A DNA stretch of 64,000 nucleotides from Hyphomicrobiales bacterium (lineage in GTDB: Bacteria; Pseudomonadota; Alphaproteobacteria; Rhizobiales; Beijerinckiaceae): the NCBI GenBank assembly GCA_947455725.1, contig CANGPL010000002.1, positions 1 to 64,000 on the forward strand, in the 5' to 3' direction. Each line of letters begins with the position of its first letter. Within the stretch, counting starts at the first letter, position 1. The notes under the pieces were generated by a model. That model searched no databases. It was not told the DNA's origin and saw only the letters and a program-made list of their open reading frames with translations. The position numbers and the translations under genes were made by a program. Positions 18,073-26,674 of the stretch are shown in pieces.

Positions 18073-19608
18073 TCAAAAGTCCGTAGGTGCCCCACCCTCA
18101 GCCTTGCGCTTGGCAACAAAGGCCTCGAGCTCGCCGAGCACAGCGTCGTCCATCGGCGGCGGCGCATAGGCTGCAAGTTTTTCTTTATACAAACGATTGG
18201 CTTTATCATACGCCGTTGGCGAGCCTGCTTCCTGCCACGTCTCGTAATTCCGCCAATCGGAAATCATCGGCGCAAAAAACGCATTGCGATAGCGCGATTG
18301 CGTATGTTCGCAACCGAAGAAGTGCCCACCAGGTCCCACTTCCTTCATCGCTTCGAAACCAAGATCATCATCGGTAAAAGCAAGCGGCCGCATAAACTCG
18401 GTCAACATGCCTAAGAGATCCGCATCAATCACCATCTTCTCGAAAGAAGCATGCAAGCCGCCTTCCATCCATCCTGCCGCATGCATGATGAGATTGCCGC
18501 CGCCCATAATCGCGCCCCATAAAGAGAACACACTCTCATAGGCCGCTTGCGCATCAATCGTGTTGGCGGCGCATGTATTGGATGATCGATAAGGCACACC
18601 ATAACGTCGCGCGAGTTGGCCTCCAATAATGGCCGATTTCATTTGCTCAGGCGTACCAAAAGCAGGTGCTCCCGATTTCATATCGACATTCGATGTAAAC
18701 GCCCCATACACAAAAGGCGCACCGGGGTTAACGCTTTGCGTAAACACTAGTCCTGCAAGCGCTTCTGCATTTTGTTCAACGATTGCACCAGCAATCGTTA
18801 CAGGCGCCATAGCACCCGCGAGCGTAAAAGGCGTCAACACAATCGGCTGATTGCGCTTAGCCATTTGAATAATGCCTTCCATCATTGGCACATCAAGGCG
18901 CAGCGGTGAGTTAGAATTGATAATCGTAAACACCGATGGCTCACGATCAAGCGTAGCATCATCAATACCACGCGCAATCCGCACAAGTTCAAGCGCGTCA
19001 ATGTTACGCTCGGCACCAAGCGAATAAGCATGCACCGCTTTATCCGACAGTGTGAGCATATCGTAGAGCGCATCAAGGTGACGAACAGAAGCATGAATAT
19101 CGGCAGGCTCAACCGGATACCCGCCCCAAAGATGCACCGCATCCAAACTCTGCCCGAGACGGATGAGATTTTGATAATCAACGCGATTGCCGGGCCTGCG
19201 TCCGCCATCACGATCCGCTGCATTCGGCGCGCTCGCAACAGAGCAAAACGCTACCGCATCGCCACCAATCACGAGATTGTTTTCAGGGTTACGCGCATGC
19301 AAGGTGAAGCTCTTCGGCGCTAATCCAATTTTGGATTCCACAAGGTCGCGCGGGAAGCGAACACGACGCGTTTCTTCATCCACAATCGCGCCTTCTTTTT
19401 TCAAAATCGCTCGCGCACCATCGTGCAAAACATCGATGCCGAGTTCTTCCAAAACCTTAAGCGATTCCTGATGGATCCGCTCAATCTGTTCCGGCGTCGC
19501 AAGTTCAACGGCGGCAAAGGGGCGACGCGGTTGTGGAGCCTTTGGCTGCTTACCCGCACGCTCTGCTCGGCCCGCGCGGCGGCGGCCACCTTCACTCATC
19601 AATTCCAT
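18073..19608 (-). CDS. MttB-like trimethylamine/glycine betaine:corrinoid methyltransferase family protein, non-pyrrolysine
   Basis: 511 residues with no in-frame amber codon, so this is a COG5598 homolog without pyrrolysine. Better studied members demethylate glycine betaine (MtgB) or other quaternary amines to a Co(I) corrinoid protein. The N-terminal ~30 residues are Arg/Gly-rich (SEGGRRRAGRAERAGK), then the TIM barrel follows (EQIERIHQESLKVLEELGIDV). Start at ATG 19608 is preceded by GAGGAA. It is the last gene of an operon with BHMT-like and RACo-like genes. No corrinoid-protein gene is adjacent, so the methyl acceptor must be encoded elsewhere. Confidence 0.85.
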   Translation of the reverse strand: MELMSEGGRRRAGRAERAGKQPKAPQPRRPFAAVELATPEQIERIHQESLKVLEELGIDVLHDGARAILKKEGAIVDEETRRVRFPRDLVESKIGLAPKSFTLHARNPENNLVIGGDAVAFCSVASAPNAADRDGGRRPGNRVDYQNLIRLGQSLDAVHLWGGYPVEPADIHASVRHLDALYDMLTLSDKAVHAYSLGAERNIDALELVRIARGIDDATLDREPSVFTIINSNSPLRLDVPMMEGIIQMAKRNQPIVLTPFTLAGAMAPVTIAGAIVEQNAEALAGLVFTQSVNPGAPFVYGAFTSNVDMKSGAPAFGTPEQMKSAIIGGQLARRYGVPYRSSNTCAANTIDAQAAYESVFSLWGAIMGGGNLIMHAAGWMEGGLHASFEKMVIDADLLGMLTEFMRPLAFTDDDLGFEAMKEVGPGGHFFGCEHTQSRYRNAFFAPMISDWRNYETWQEAGSPTAYDKANRLYKEKLAAYAPPPMDDAVLGELEAFVAKRKAEGGAPTDF

Positions 19609-19743
19609 CGTTTATTCCTCAAGAAGCCGAAAACGGTTTATATTCTTTTGAAATCTAACCGCTCCCACAGATTGCGGAAAGCATGATCGGGTGCGGGTGA
19701 CATATGTTTTCTAGATAGCGTCGACGTTTAAATTTCATCGCAC

Positions 19744-21384
19744 TCACGCCCGGCTGCGACGTCCCTCGCGCCGCCCACGCTGAAGTGGCTCATTATCACT
19801 GAGTTCAACGCGCGTGGCCAAAAGCGGAAAGGCCTCGGTACGATGCGGAATACCCATCGCGCCAATCTGCTCGGCTTGAAAGTCCGGATCAAGCACGGTC
19901 TCAACAATCATTGTCTCACGGGCAAGCCGCGCCATCGCCTCACGCGCCGAACGGCTGATGAGTGCCGCTTTAGCACCCAACAAAGCAGCATTCTCAACAA
20001 AGGAAATCGCATCCGGATCACAATCCGGAAACAGTCCCACAATCGCAGCCCGCAACGGGTCAATGCTCACACCCGATCCGCCGGTAATGACCACGCGATC
20101 AATCTTGCCCGCACCATGGCGCTTCAACAAAATACGAGCAGCAGCCTGCACCGCCGCTTTAGCCATCTGCAAGCTACGGATGTCATGCTGCGTCAACGCA
20201 ATGCGCGGCTCCGCCTCACGCACCAAATAGGTGAACGAGCGATATTCTTCCCGAATGCGCGGGGTCAGCGATGCCTTCTCCGGGTCAATCGTTCCATCGC
20301 GCGCCATCAAACCGATGAGACGCAACTCCGCCAAAGCATCGATTAATCCCGCGCGACAAAACCCGCCAATATCGAGAGTATCAACAGACGCCGAAAATCC
20401 AGCTTCATCAGACCAGTAAGGGGAGCCGATGACCTGATAACGCGGCTCAAAACTTTGCGGATCGATACGAAGCGAACGGATCGCACCCGGCACCGCATGT
20501 CGGCCCGCTTCCAATTGCACCCCTTCAAGCGCCGAGCCTGCGGGCGGTGCTGCCGCAAAAACACGCCCGCGCGAACCTAACACGATTTCGGTCGTCGTCC
20601 CGATATCAATCAGCAGCGCAACCTCATCGCCCTGCCCCACGCCGCAATGATAAGCGGCTGCCATAGCGTCACTGCCCACATGCCCACCCATCAAAGGCAA
20701 AGCATGCACCAAGGCACTAGGCGCTAAAGGAAGCCCAACCTCGCGAGCTGGAAGATCCAAGGCCTCCGCCACCACGGGCGTGTAAGGCGCGCTACCCAGC
20801 TCCGAAGGATCAAGCCCGAGCATGAGATGATGCGTCACCGGGTCGGCGACAAAAACCGCATCGAGAACCTGCTCCAAAGCGAGCCCCGCCTCGGTCGCAA
20901 GCGCACCCGCCGCCGCCTTGATGGCCGAGCGTAACACTGTCGTCATCTCAGCAAAACCGTCCGCCTTGCTCATTCCATAGGCAACGCGGCTGATCGGGTC
21001 AGCGCCAAACCGGACAAGCGGATTTATGATGCTTTTTTGGGCTATAATGTCGCCCGAAAGGAGATGATCAAGCGAAACATTAATCGAACTGGCTCCGATA
21101 TGTATCCCAAACCCCGCTGGGACTATCTGATCGGCCCCCTGTATTATCACAACCCTGTTCTTATTCACTCCAATCTGCACATGCCAACCGGATTTGCGCA
21201 AACGCTGCTGAAGTATTCGTAAAGTATCAAGCCCCATCTCGACGCCATAAAGGGCGTGTTGGTCCGCAAGCGCCATAGCAACACGACGAGCATCGCTAGA
21301 AGGATCATGTATATCTGGTTCCGTTACTATAACACTATAGTAACGAATTACTTGATCGGATGGTGAGGCAAAATCCGCTGTCAA
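19744..21384 (-). CDS. DUF4445/RACo-like ASKHA protein without ferredoxin domain
   Basis: 546 residues homologous to the middle and ASKHA parts of RACo, the ATP-dependent reductive activator of corrinoid proteins. Two things are missing. The N-terminal 2Fe-2S domain (about 100 residues) is absent: the TTG start overlaps the BHMT-like stop (TTGA) and a stop lies 13 codons upstream in this frame. The first phosphate motif, normally DIGSTT-like, reads HIGASS (residues 95-100). The second motif (LLIDIGTTTEIVLG) and the adenosine motif (VITGGSG) are intact. The C-terminus is Arg-rich (GRREGRRSRA). It may be a regulatory or partner-dependent version; an active activase is doubtful. Confidence 0.8.
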   Translation of the reverse strand: MTADFASPSDQVIRYYSVIVTEPDIHDPSSDARRVAMALADQHALYGVEMGLDTLRILQQRLRKSGWHVQIGVNKNRVVIIQGADQIVPAGFGIHIGASSINVSLDHLLSGDIIAQKSIINPLVRFGADPISRVAYGMSKADGFAEMTTVLRSAIKAAAGALATEAGLALEQVLDAVFVADPVTHHLMLGLDPSELGSAPYTPVVAEALDLPAREVGLPLAPSALVHALPLMGGHVGSDAMAAAYHCGVGQGDEVALLIDIGTTTEIVLGSRGRVFAAAPPAGSALEGVQLEAGRHAVPGAIRSLRIDPQSFEPRYQVIGSPYWSDEAGFSASVDTLDIGGFCRAGLIDALAELRLIGLMARDGTIDPEKASLTPRIREEYRSFTYLVREAEPRIALTQHDIRSLQMAKAAVQAAARILLKRHGAGKIDRVVITGGSGVSIDPLRAAIVGLFPDCDPDAISFVENAALLGAKAALISRSAREAMARLARETMIVETVLDPDFQAEQIGAMGIPHRTEAFPLLATRVELSDNEPLQRGRREGRRSRA

Positions 21385-22373
21385 TGCCGCCGGCGTCCCG
21401 CCCGACGATCCCCACCCTCATTCGTCGAAGGCGGTGATTGCAGCGGTCCAAGCAGCTCAATGACCTTCTCTTGCACCGGCCTTTCGCCCTTCGGATGGCC
21501 GGCAACGGCCGCGCTGATCGCCGCAAGGTGCTTGAAACCAGTACCACAGCACCCGCCAACGATCCGCACCCCGGAATCGACCGCCAAACAGGCATAATCG
21601 GACATTAATTCAGGCGTACCCGAATAATGGATATGTTCGCCCACAAAATGCGGAATTCCGGCATTTGCCTTGGCAATAATCGCGATTCCGGCCTCTTTTG
21701 CCGTCATTCCGAGCACGCTCATCACCAAATCGGAGGCCCCGACGCCGCAATTCGCACCAATCGCCAACGGCTTAGGGTCAAGCGTCTGCGCAAACTCAAC
21801 AAGCCCTTCAGGCGTAATGCCCATCATCGTGCGCCCAGCCGTGTCGAAACTGGCCGTAAAGGTGTAAGGCAATCCTACTTCAATCGCCGCATGAGCGGCG
21901 GCGCGAATTTCCTCAATCGACGACATGGTTTCGATCCACGCGACATCGGCTCCACCGGCCTTAAGTCCCTGCATTTGATCAACAAATACCTCAACCGCCT
22001 CTTCTTCGGTCAAAGGCCCAAGCGGCGCAAAAAGATCGCCCGTAGGCCCAACCGAACCCGCCACAACAACGGGCCGCCCTGCCTTGTCAGCAACGGTCTT
22101 CGCAAGCCCCGCCGCGATCTTATTGATCTCTTGGGCGCGGTCTTGCAGGCCATGCAGCATCAAGCGGCGAGAATTGCCCCCAAACGTATTGGTAAGGATG
22201 ATATCAGCGCCTGAATCGATAAAACCCTGATGCAACGCCATCACGCGGTCAGGGTGTTCTAAGTTCCAAACCTCGGGTGCTTCGCCTGCCACAAGGCCCA
22301 ATTCGAACAGGTTCGTGCCCGTAGCCCCATCAGCGATGAGGACTTTGCCCGATGACAGAAGTGAAGCCAGCAT
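21381..22373 (-). CDS. homocysteine S-methyltransferase family protein, BHMT-like
   Basis: 330 residues from ATG 22373, chosen because GGG stands 8 bases upstream; an in-frame ATG at 22409 lacks this. The pfam02574 fold is clear: IADGATGTNLFELGL at the start, TNTFGGNSRRL, and the zinc cysteines in ANCGVG and VGGCCGTGF. BHMT-like enzymes move a methyl group from betaine, dimethylsulfoniopropionate or S-methylmethionine to homocysteine to make methionine. The C-terminal tail is Arg/Gly-rich (GGDRRAGRRRH). First gene of the operon with the RACo-like and MttB-like genes, overlapping the former by four bases. Confidence 0.87.
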   Translation of the reverse strand: MLASLLSSGKVLIADGATGTNLFELGLVAGEAPEVWNLEHPDRVMALHQGFIDSGADIILTNTFGGNSRRLMLHGLQDRAQEINKIAAGLAKTVADKAGRPVVVAGSVGPTGDLFAPLGPLTEEEAVEVFVDQMQGLKAGGADVAWIETMSSIEEIRAAAHAAIEVGLPYTFTASFDTAGRTMMGITPEGLVEFAQTLDPKPLAIGANCGVGASDLVMSVLGMTAKEAGIAIIAKANAGIPHFVGEHIHYSGTPELMSDYACLAVDSGVRIVGGCCGTGFKHLAAISAAVAGHPKGERPVQEKVIELLGPLQSPPSTNEGGDRRAGRRRH

Positions 22374-22570
22374 GGAAATTACCCTTTTTACGGAAGCCAC
22401 TAAATTCATTTATGCGCTTGGGTAGCCCCCGCCAAGGAAAATTACATCTAAAAAATAAGATATTGGCGTCAGAAAAATTAATCCCCGGCAATTAAGCCAT
22501 TATTGGTGCTAAATCTTTGACCTGAGTGCGCGATTTGGAATAGCCTTACGCCAAAGGAATTGAGCTTCAA

Positions 22571-23242
22571 ATGGACGCTAAAGCGATGAAAACGATCGAT
22601 CTTGTCTCGGATCAGGGCAATAGCCCCGATCTTGCCGATGCGGTTAGGCGTGCAAGAATCGAGCGGGCCGAGAAAACCGGCATCGCCAATGATTTGCTCG
22701 CCGCCGAAGTCAGCCGTCTCGAGATTCTAAACAATAATCTCAAGCCTGTTCTGCAGCAACTCCCCCGCGACGCCGACCTCTTCAATCACGGCCTCGTTGG
22801 AGGCGAACGGCCCCGCTTCTATGTCGATATGATCGCATTCATCGAAATGAGCCGCGATCGCCGCACCTATCGGTTTTTGATGGATACGGCGTCCGGCCGG
22901 CAATTGCTTGGCGAAAGCGATGACGCCGCCATTATGGCCAACGCGGTAACAAATTACCTTGGCAAGCGTCTCGTTGAACGGGAAGCAGCGCTGTCCAATG
23001 CGCTATCGTTTGAACCCATCGAAAAAGACGCTGCGCAAGCCCCCCTCGAATTGCACCATTCGTCAACGGTAGAAGCCATTCCCGTGATTACCGAAGCCGA
23101 TAGCCGGAGCGGCGGAAAATATTTTCTCATTTTCGTGCTGGGTCTGTTAGCCGGTATCGCGTCCGTTTATGTCGGCACCAATTGGGAAACCGACGTTGTG
23201 CCGGGAATTGCAAGGCTTTTCAGCCTCTTCAACGGACACTGA
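22571..23242 (+). CDS. conserved hypothetical protein with C-terminal membrane anchor
   Basis: 223 residues. The soluble N-terminal part is helical and charged (AVRRARIERAEKTGIANDLLAAEVSR looks coiled-coil-like), and the middle (FYVDMIAFIEMSRDRRTYRF) resembles small alphaproteobacterial proteins of unknown function. One membrane helix lies near residues 184-201 (YFLIFVLGLLAGIASVYVG) with a short tail. Probably a tail-anchored inner-membrane protein. It is divergent from the BHMT-like gene and converges with the phosphoesterase. I do not recognise the family by name. Confidence 0.65.
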   Translation: MDAKAMKTIDLVSDQGNSPDLADAVRRARIERAEKTGIANDLLAAEVSRLEILNNNLKPVLQQLPRDADLFNHGLVGGERPRFYVDMIAFIEMSRDRRTYRFLMDTASGRQLLGESDDAAIMANAVTNYLGKRLVEREAALSNALSFEPIEKDAAQAPLELHHSSTVEAIPVITEADSRSGGKYFLIFVLGLLAGIASVYVGTNWETDVVPGIARLFSLFNGH

Positions 23243-23248
23243 AAGCTA

Positions 23249-24136
23249 TCAAGCCTTGAGTTTCAAGTTGCCAATCGGGCCGATTTCGCCGGATTCCAGT
23301 AGGCCTCGCGAGTGCCCAGCAATCGAAACGCCGGTTTCGGTCATATCAAAATCGAAAATATGATAGCCGGCGCGGTGCCCGGGCGTGCCCCGCGCAGCCG
23401 ACGCGGACGGCGCACCAACGACAGGTACCAAGCCATCGGGCCCTTCAAGATACGCAATGGATGTTCGGTGATTATGCCCGTGGAGAATTAATTCTGCACC
23501 GGTTTCGGCAATAATCGCTTCAAATTCAGCAGCATCGGTTAAAGTACGACCGGGCTTTGCCCCACCCCGGTAGGGCGGATGATGAATGAGGATAACGCGC
23601 GCCAATCCCTGCGATTTTAAAAAATTGAGCGCGCCTTTCAGATCATCCCGCTGCCTGCGGCCCAAACGCCCTGTCGCCAGTAACGGCCATGTCGAAATGC
23701 CAGATGACAATCCCACAATCGCCAAGGGCCCCATCATTCGAATATAGGGAAACCCTTCAAACCGACCGGAATCGGTTGTCATCCAGGGCCCCCAATGTTT
23801 CCCGATTTCCGGTTGAGCGGAAGAAACATAGGAATCATGATTTCCAGGGACAACGCTGGCCGAGGTAGGGCCACCAAGCCGACCCATAAATTCGGCAGCA
23901 GGCGCGAATTCGGAGGGCAGTGAAATATTGATCAAATCACCGGTGCAAGCGACATGGTGCGGCGATTGGGCATGAATATCGTCCACAATCCGGCCAAGAA
24001 GCGCCATATCGTGCGACGTACGGCGCCTCAACGACCAGTTCACAAACCCCGCGAACCGTTTTCCAACGAGTTCGGAAGGCCGAGGATCAGGAATTGGGCC
24101 GAGATGGGGGTCAGAAAGATGGACGAGACGAAACAT
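23249..24136 (-). CDS. metallophosphoesterase, calcineurin-like
   Basis: 295 residues from ATG 24136, chosen because AGGG lies about 8 bases upstream and HLSDPHLG then falls at residues 5-12. The dinuclear metal motifs are complete: D-x-H (SDPH), GDLINI, GNHDSY, and the C-terminal GHNHRT. These enzymes hydrolyse phosphodiesters or monoesters; cyclic nucleotides, DNA and lipid-linked substrates all occur in the family. The gene begins 31 bases after the mbfA stop on the same strand, so the two are probably co-transcribed, which could place it under iron control. Confidence 0.86.
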   Translation of the reverse strand: MFRLVHLSDPHLGPIPDPRPSELVGKRFAGFVNWSLRRRTSHDMALLGRIVDDIHAQSPHHVACTGDLINISLPSEFAPAAEFMGRLGGPTSASVVPGNHDSYVSSAQPEIGKHWGPWMTTDSGRFEGFPYIRMMGPLAIVGLSSGISTWPLLATGRLGRRQRDDLKGALNFLKSQGLARVILIHHPPYRGGAKPGRTLTDAAEFEAIIAETGAELILHGHNHRTSIAYLEGPDGLVPVVGAPSASAARGTPGHRAGYHIFDFDMTETGVSIAGHSRGLLESGEIGPIGNLKLKA

Positions 24137-24167
24137 GGCGCATCCCTGCCCGCCATCCCCCGTTCCG

Positions 24168-25145
24168 TCAAGCACTACCGATCAATATTCCGGCAATGAA
24201 CACCAACGCACCACCGGCCACAACCTGAAACGCAGCTTGCAGGAACGGCGTATCCATAAATTTGGCTCGGATCCAGGCAATCGCCCAAAGCTCGATAAGC
24301 ACAATGATCGTTGCGATAGCAGTAGCCACCAAAAACGCATTAGGAACGCTGTCAGGCACCAGATAAGGCAAAGTATGGCCGATCCCGCCTATCGTCGTCA
24401 TAAGGCCGCATATGGCCCCTCTAATCCACGGCGAGCCACGGCCGGTTAATGAACCGTCATCGGACAGAGCTTCTGCAAAACCCATCGAGATGCCAGCACC
24501 AATTGAGGATGCAAGACCGACGAGGAAGGTAGGCCAGTTACCATGGGTAGCAAAAGCCGCCGCAAATACCGGTGCAAGGGTCGAAACAGAGCCGTCCATC
24601 AAACCGGCAAGGCCTGGCTGGACATATTGCAGTACAAACATCCGCTTTTTGGTTTCAGCTTCCTCGTCAGCCGCAGCGCCTTTGCTGCTGGCCTCCATCA
24701 TATCTGCCGTCTTTTTTTCGTGGCTGCGCTCGAGTTCAGCTAATTTGAGCAAAAGGCCGCGAATATCGATATCCAGCACCCGATCCGCCGATTTTTCATA
24801 AAAATTAGCGGCTTGCATTTCCATGATCTCGGCTTCCTGACGCATTCTATCGACGCCAAGATTTTTAATCAGCCAGACCGGACGACGCTTCAAAAAGCCC
24901 TTAACATCTTCGCGCCGGATGGGGGAAAGATGTTCACCAAACCGCGTTTTATACAATTGGTAGAGCATATCGCGGTGCCCGCGCTCATCCTCCGCCATTT
25001 CGTCAAATACAGCTGCAGAATGAGGATATACAGCACGAACTTCGTCGGCAAAGCTCTGATAAATCCTTGAATCTTCCTCTTCATTGGAGATCGCAAGTGT
25101 TAAAATATCGCGCTCGGTAAGTTCGGAAAGAGCAAGCTGCGGCAT
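24168..25145 (-). CDS. mbfA: MbfA: ferritin-like domain fused to VIT1/CCC1 iron exporter
   Basis: 325 residues. The N-terminal ~150 residues are a rubrerythrin/ferritin-like four-helix domain with di-iron type ligands (ISNEEEDSRIY, then EMAEDERGHRDML and ELERSHEKK). The C-terminal half is a VIT1/CCC1 transporter with about five membrane helices (LVGLASSIGAGISMGFAEALS, LIELWAIAWI, VVAGGALVFIAGILIG). Bradyrhizobium and Agrobacterium MbfA exports iron and protects against iron and peroxide stress under Irr repression. A near-perfect Irr box sits 30 bases upstream of the start codon. Confidence 0.92.
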   Translation of the reverse strand: MPQLALSELTERDILTLAISNEEEDSRIYQSFADEVRAVYPHSAAVFDEMAEDERGHRDMLYQLYKTRFGEHLSPIRREDVKGFLKRRPVWLIKNLGVDRMRQEAEIMEMQAANFYEKSADRVLDIDIRGLLLKLAELERSHEKKTADMMEASSKGAAADEEAETKKRMFVLQYVQPGLAGLMDGSVSTLAPVFAAAFATHGNWPTFLVGLASSIGAGISMGFAEALSDDGSLTGRGSPWIRGAICGLMTTIGGIGHTLPYLVPDSVPNAFLVATAIATIIVLIELWAIAWIRAKFMDTPFLQAAFQVVAGGALVFIAGILIGSA

Positions 25146-25174
25146 GGTCTGGCGTCCCTAAAAAAGGTGGGTTG

Positions 25175-25191
25175 TTTGGAATTGTTCTAAA
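25175..25191 (-). promoter_or_regulatory. Irr box (iron control element) of mbfA
   Basis: On the minus strand the site reads TTTAGAACAATTCCAAA, a 7-3-7 palindrome with one mismatched position (TTTAGAA / TTCCAAA instead of TTCTAAA). It matches the ICE/Irr consensus as I remember it for rhizobia. The distance to the mbfA start, 30 bases, suits repression. In known Irr regulons mbfA is repressed under low iron. Confidence 0.8.
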
Positions 25192-25240
25192 CAGCGCCGC
25201 GATAATTGCAATATTGAATTGGCAAAATTCTGGAATTGCT

Positions 25241-25342
25241 CGGGTAATTTTACGCAAAAATCGATGGCGCCGTGCCAAAAATCGATGACCGCCCTCAATT
25301 TAGATCATGAATTAGCGCTTGTGGCGACGATCAAATTACCCG
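25241..25342. promoter_or_regulatory. repeat-bearing control region upstream of soxB
   Basis: A 10-base inverted repeat, CGGGTAATTT (25241-25250) and AAATTACCCG (25333-25342), brackets two exact direct copies of AAAAATCGATG at 25256-25266 and 25277-25287. The direct copies are 21 bases apart, two helical turns, so both would face the same side of the DNA. This looks like a regulator's binding array for the sarcosine oxidase operon. No regulator gene is adjacent. Confidence 0.55.
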
Positions 25343-25401
25343 CAGAATAGGCGCAGATGAGACGTTAGAATCGAACGGTATTCGGGCAAGGGCCAATTTG
25401 G

Positions 25402-26652
25402 ATGAAATATTCAGTTTTTAGCCTAATCCATCAGGCTATTCGGGGACAGAAAGACTGGACACCCGTCTGGCGCGACCCGGAACCCAAAGAGGAATATGAT
25501 ATTGTTCTGATCGGCGGAGGCGGCCATGGCCTCGCAACCGCCTATTATCTGGCTAAAGAGCACGGGCTCAAAAACATTGCCGTTCTAGAAAAAGGCTATA
25601 TCGGCGGCGGATCCGTCGGCCGGAACACGACCATTGTGCGTTCAAACTATCAAGAACCCGGCAATATTCCGTTTTACGAATTGTCGCTGAAGCTCTGGGA
25701 AGGCCTTGAACAAGATCTCAATTACAACGTGATGATGAGCCAGCGCGGCGTCCTGAACCTCTATCATTCAGATAGCCAACGCGACGAATATGCTCGGCGC
25801 GGCAATGCAATGGCGATGCATGGCGTCGATGGTGAACTGTTAAACCGCGACCAAGTTCGCGAAATGGTCCCATTTCTTGATTTCGAAAATGGACGTTTTC
25901 CGATCCAAGGCGGCTTATTGCAGCGCCGCGGCGGCACCGCGCGCCATGACGCCGTCGCTTGGGGCTTTGCCCGCGGCGCAGACTCCCGTGGGGTTGATAT
26001 TCTTCAAAACACCGAAGCCAAACAGATCCGGGTTGAAAACGGCAAAGCGGTTGGTGTCGAAACGAACCGCGGCTTCATCAAAGCCAAAAAAATTGGTATT
26101 GTCGCGGCAGGCAATACGACTCGCGTTGCTGAAACGGCGGGACTCCGCCTACCCATCGAATCCTATGTGCTGCAAGCCTTCGTCAGCGAGGCGAATAAGC
26201 CGCTTGTGCCTTGCGTTGTCACGTTCGGTGCCGGCCATTTCTACATCAGCCAATCCGATAAAGGCGGTTTGGTGTTCGGTGCCTCGCTCGACTACTACAC
26301 ATCCTACGCTGCCCGAGGAAATCTCCCCGCCGTAGAGGATACAATCGAAGAAGCCATAGCGATTATGCCTGGAATTAGTCGGATCAGGCTTTTGCGCCAT
26401 TGGGGCGGGATTATGGACATGTCGATGGATGGATCGCCCATTATCGATAAAACCGACATTGATGGATTATATTTGAATTGCGGCTGGTGCTATGGCGGGT
26501 TCAAGGCAACCCCCGGCTCAGGCTTCTGCTTTGCCCATTTAATCGCAAAAGACGAAATGCATCCGGCCGCAAAAGCTCTACGTTTAAAGCGTTTTGAAAC
26601 CGGCCACGTCATCGATGAAGCTGGGACGGGCGCGCAGCCCAACCTCCACTAA
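25402..26652 (+). CDS. soxB: sarcosine oxidase beta subunit
   Basis: 416 residues. FAD Rossmann motif DIVLIGGGGHGLATAYYLA at about 33-51, then GYIGGGSVGRNTTIVRSNYQ, and the C-terminal YLNCGWCYGGFKATPGSG typical of heterotetrameric SoxB. This subunit carries the FAD that oxidises sarcosine and part of the covalent FMN site. First gene of the soxB-D-A-G operon, in the standard order. The start at ATG 25402 has AAGGG about 10 bases upstream. Confidence 0.95.
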   Translation: MKYSVFSLIHQAIRGQKDWTPVWRDPEPKEEYDIVLIGGGGHGLATAYYLAKEHGLKNIAVLEKGYIGGGSVGRNTTIVRSNYQEPGNIPFYELSLKLWEGLEQDLNYNVMMSQRGVLNLYHSDSQRDEYARRGNAMAMHGVDGELLNRDQVREMVPFLDFENGRFPIQGGLLQRRGGTARHDAVAWGFARGADSRGVDILQNTEAKQIRVENGKAVGVETNRGFIKAKKIGIVAAGNTTRVAETAGLRLPIESYVLQAFVSEANKPLVPCVVTFGAGHFYISQSDKGGLVFGASLDYYTSYAARGNLPAVEDTIEEAIAIMPGISRIRLLRHWGGIMDMSMDGSPIIDKTDIDGLYLNCGWCYGGFKATPGSGFCFAHLIAKDEMHPAAKALRLKRFETGHVIDEAGTGAQPNLH

Positions 26653-26674
26653 ATTGCCGTTTTAGGATCAATTC

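Noticed and set aside
18073-19608. Pyrrolysine-containing trimethylamine methyltransferase
   Set aside because: The frame contains no amber codon, and no pyl genes are in the window, so it is the non-Pyl branch.
25256-25287. CRISPR-like spacing of direct repeats
   Set aside because: Only two 11-base copies; much too short and few for a CRISPR array.
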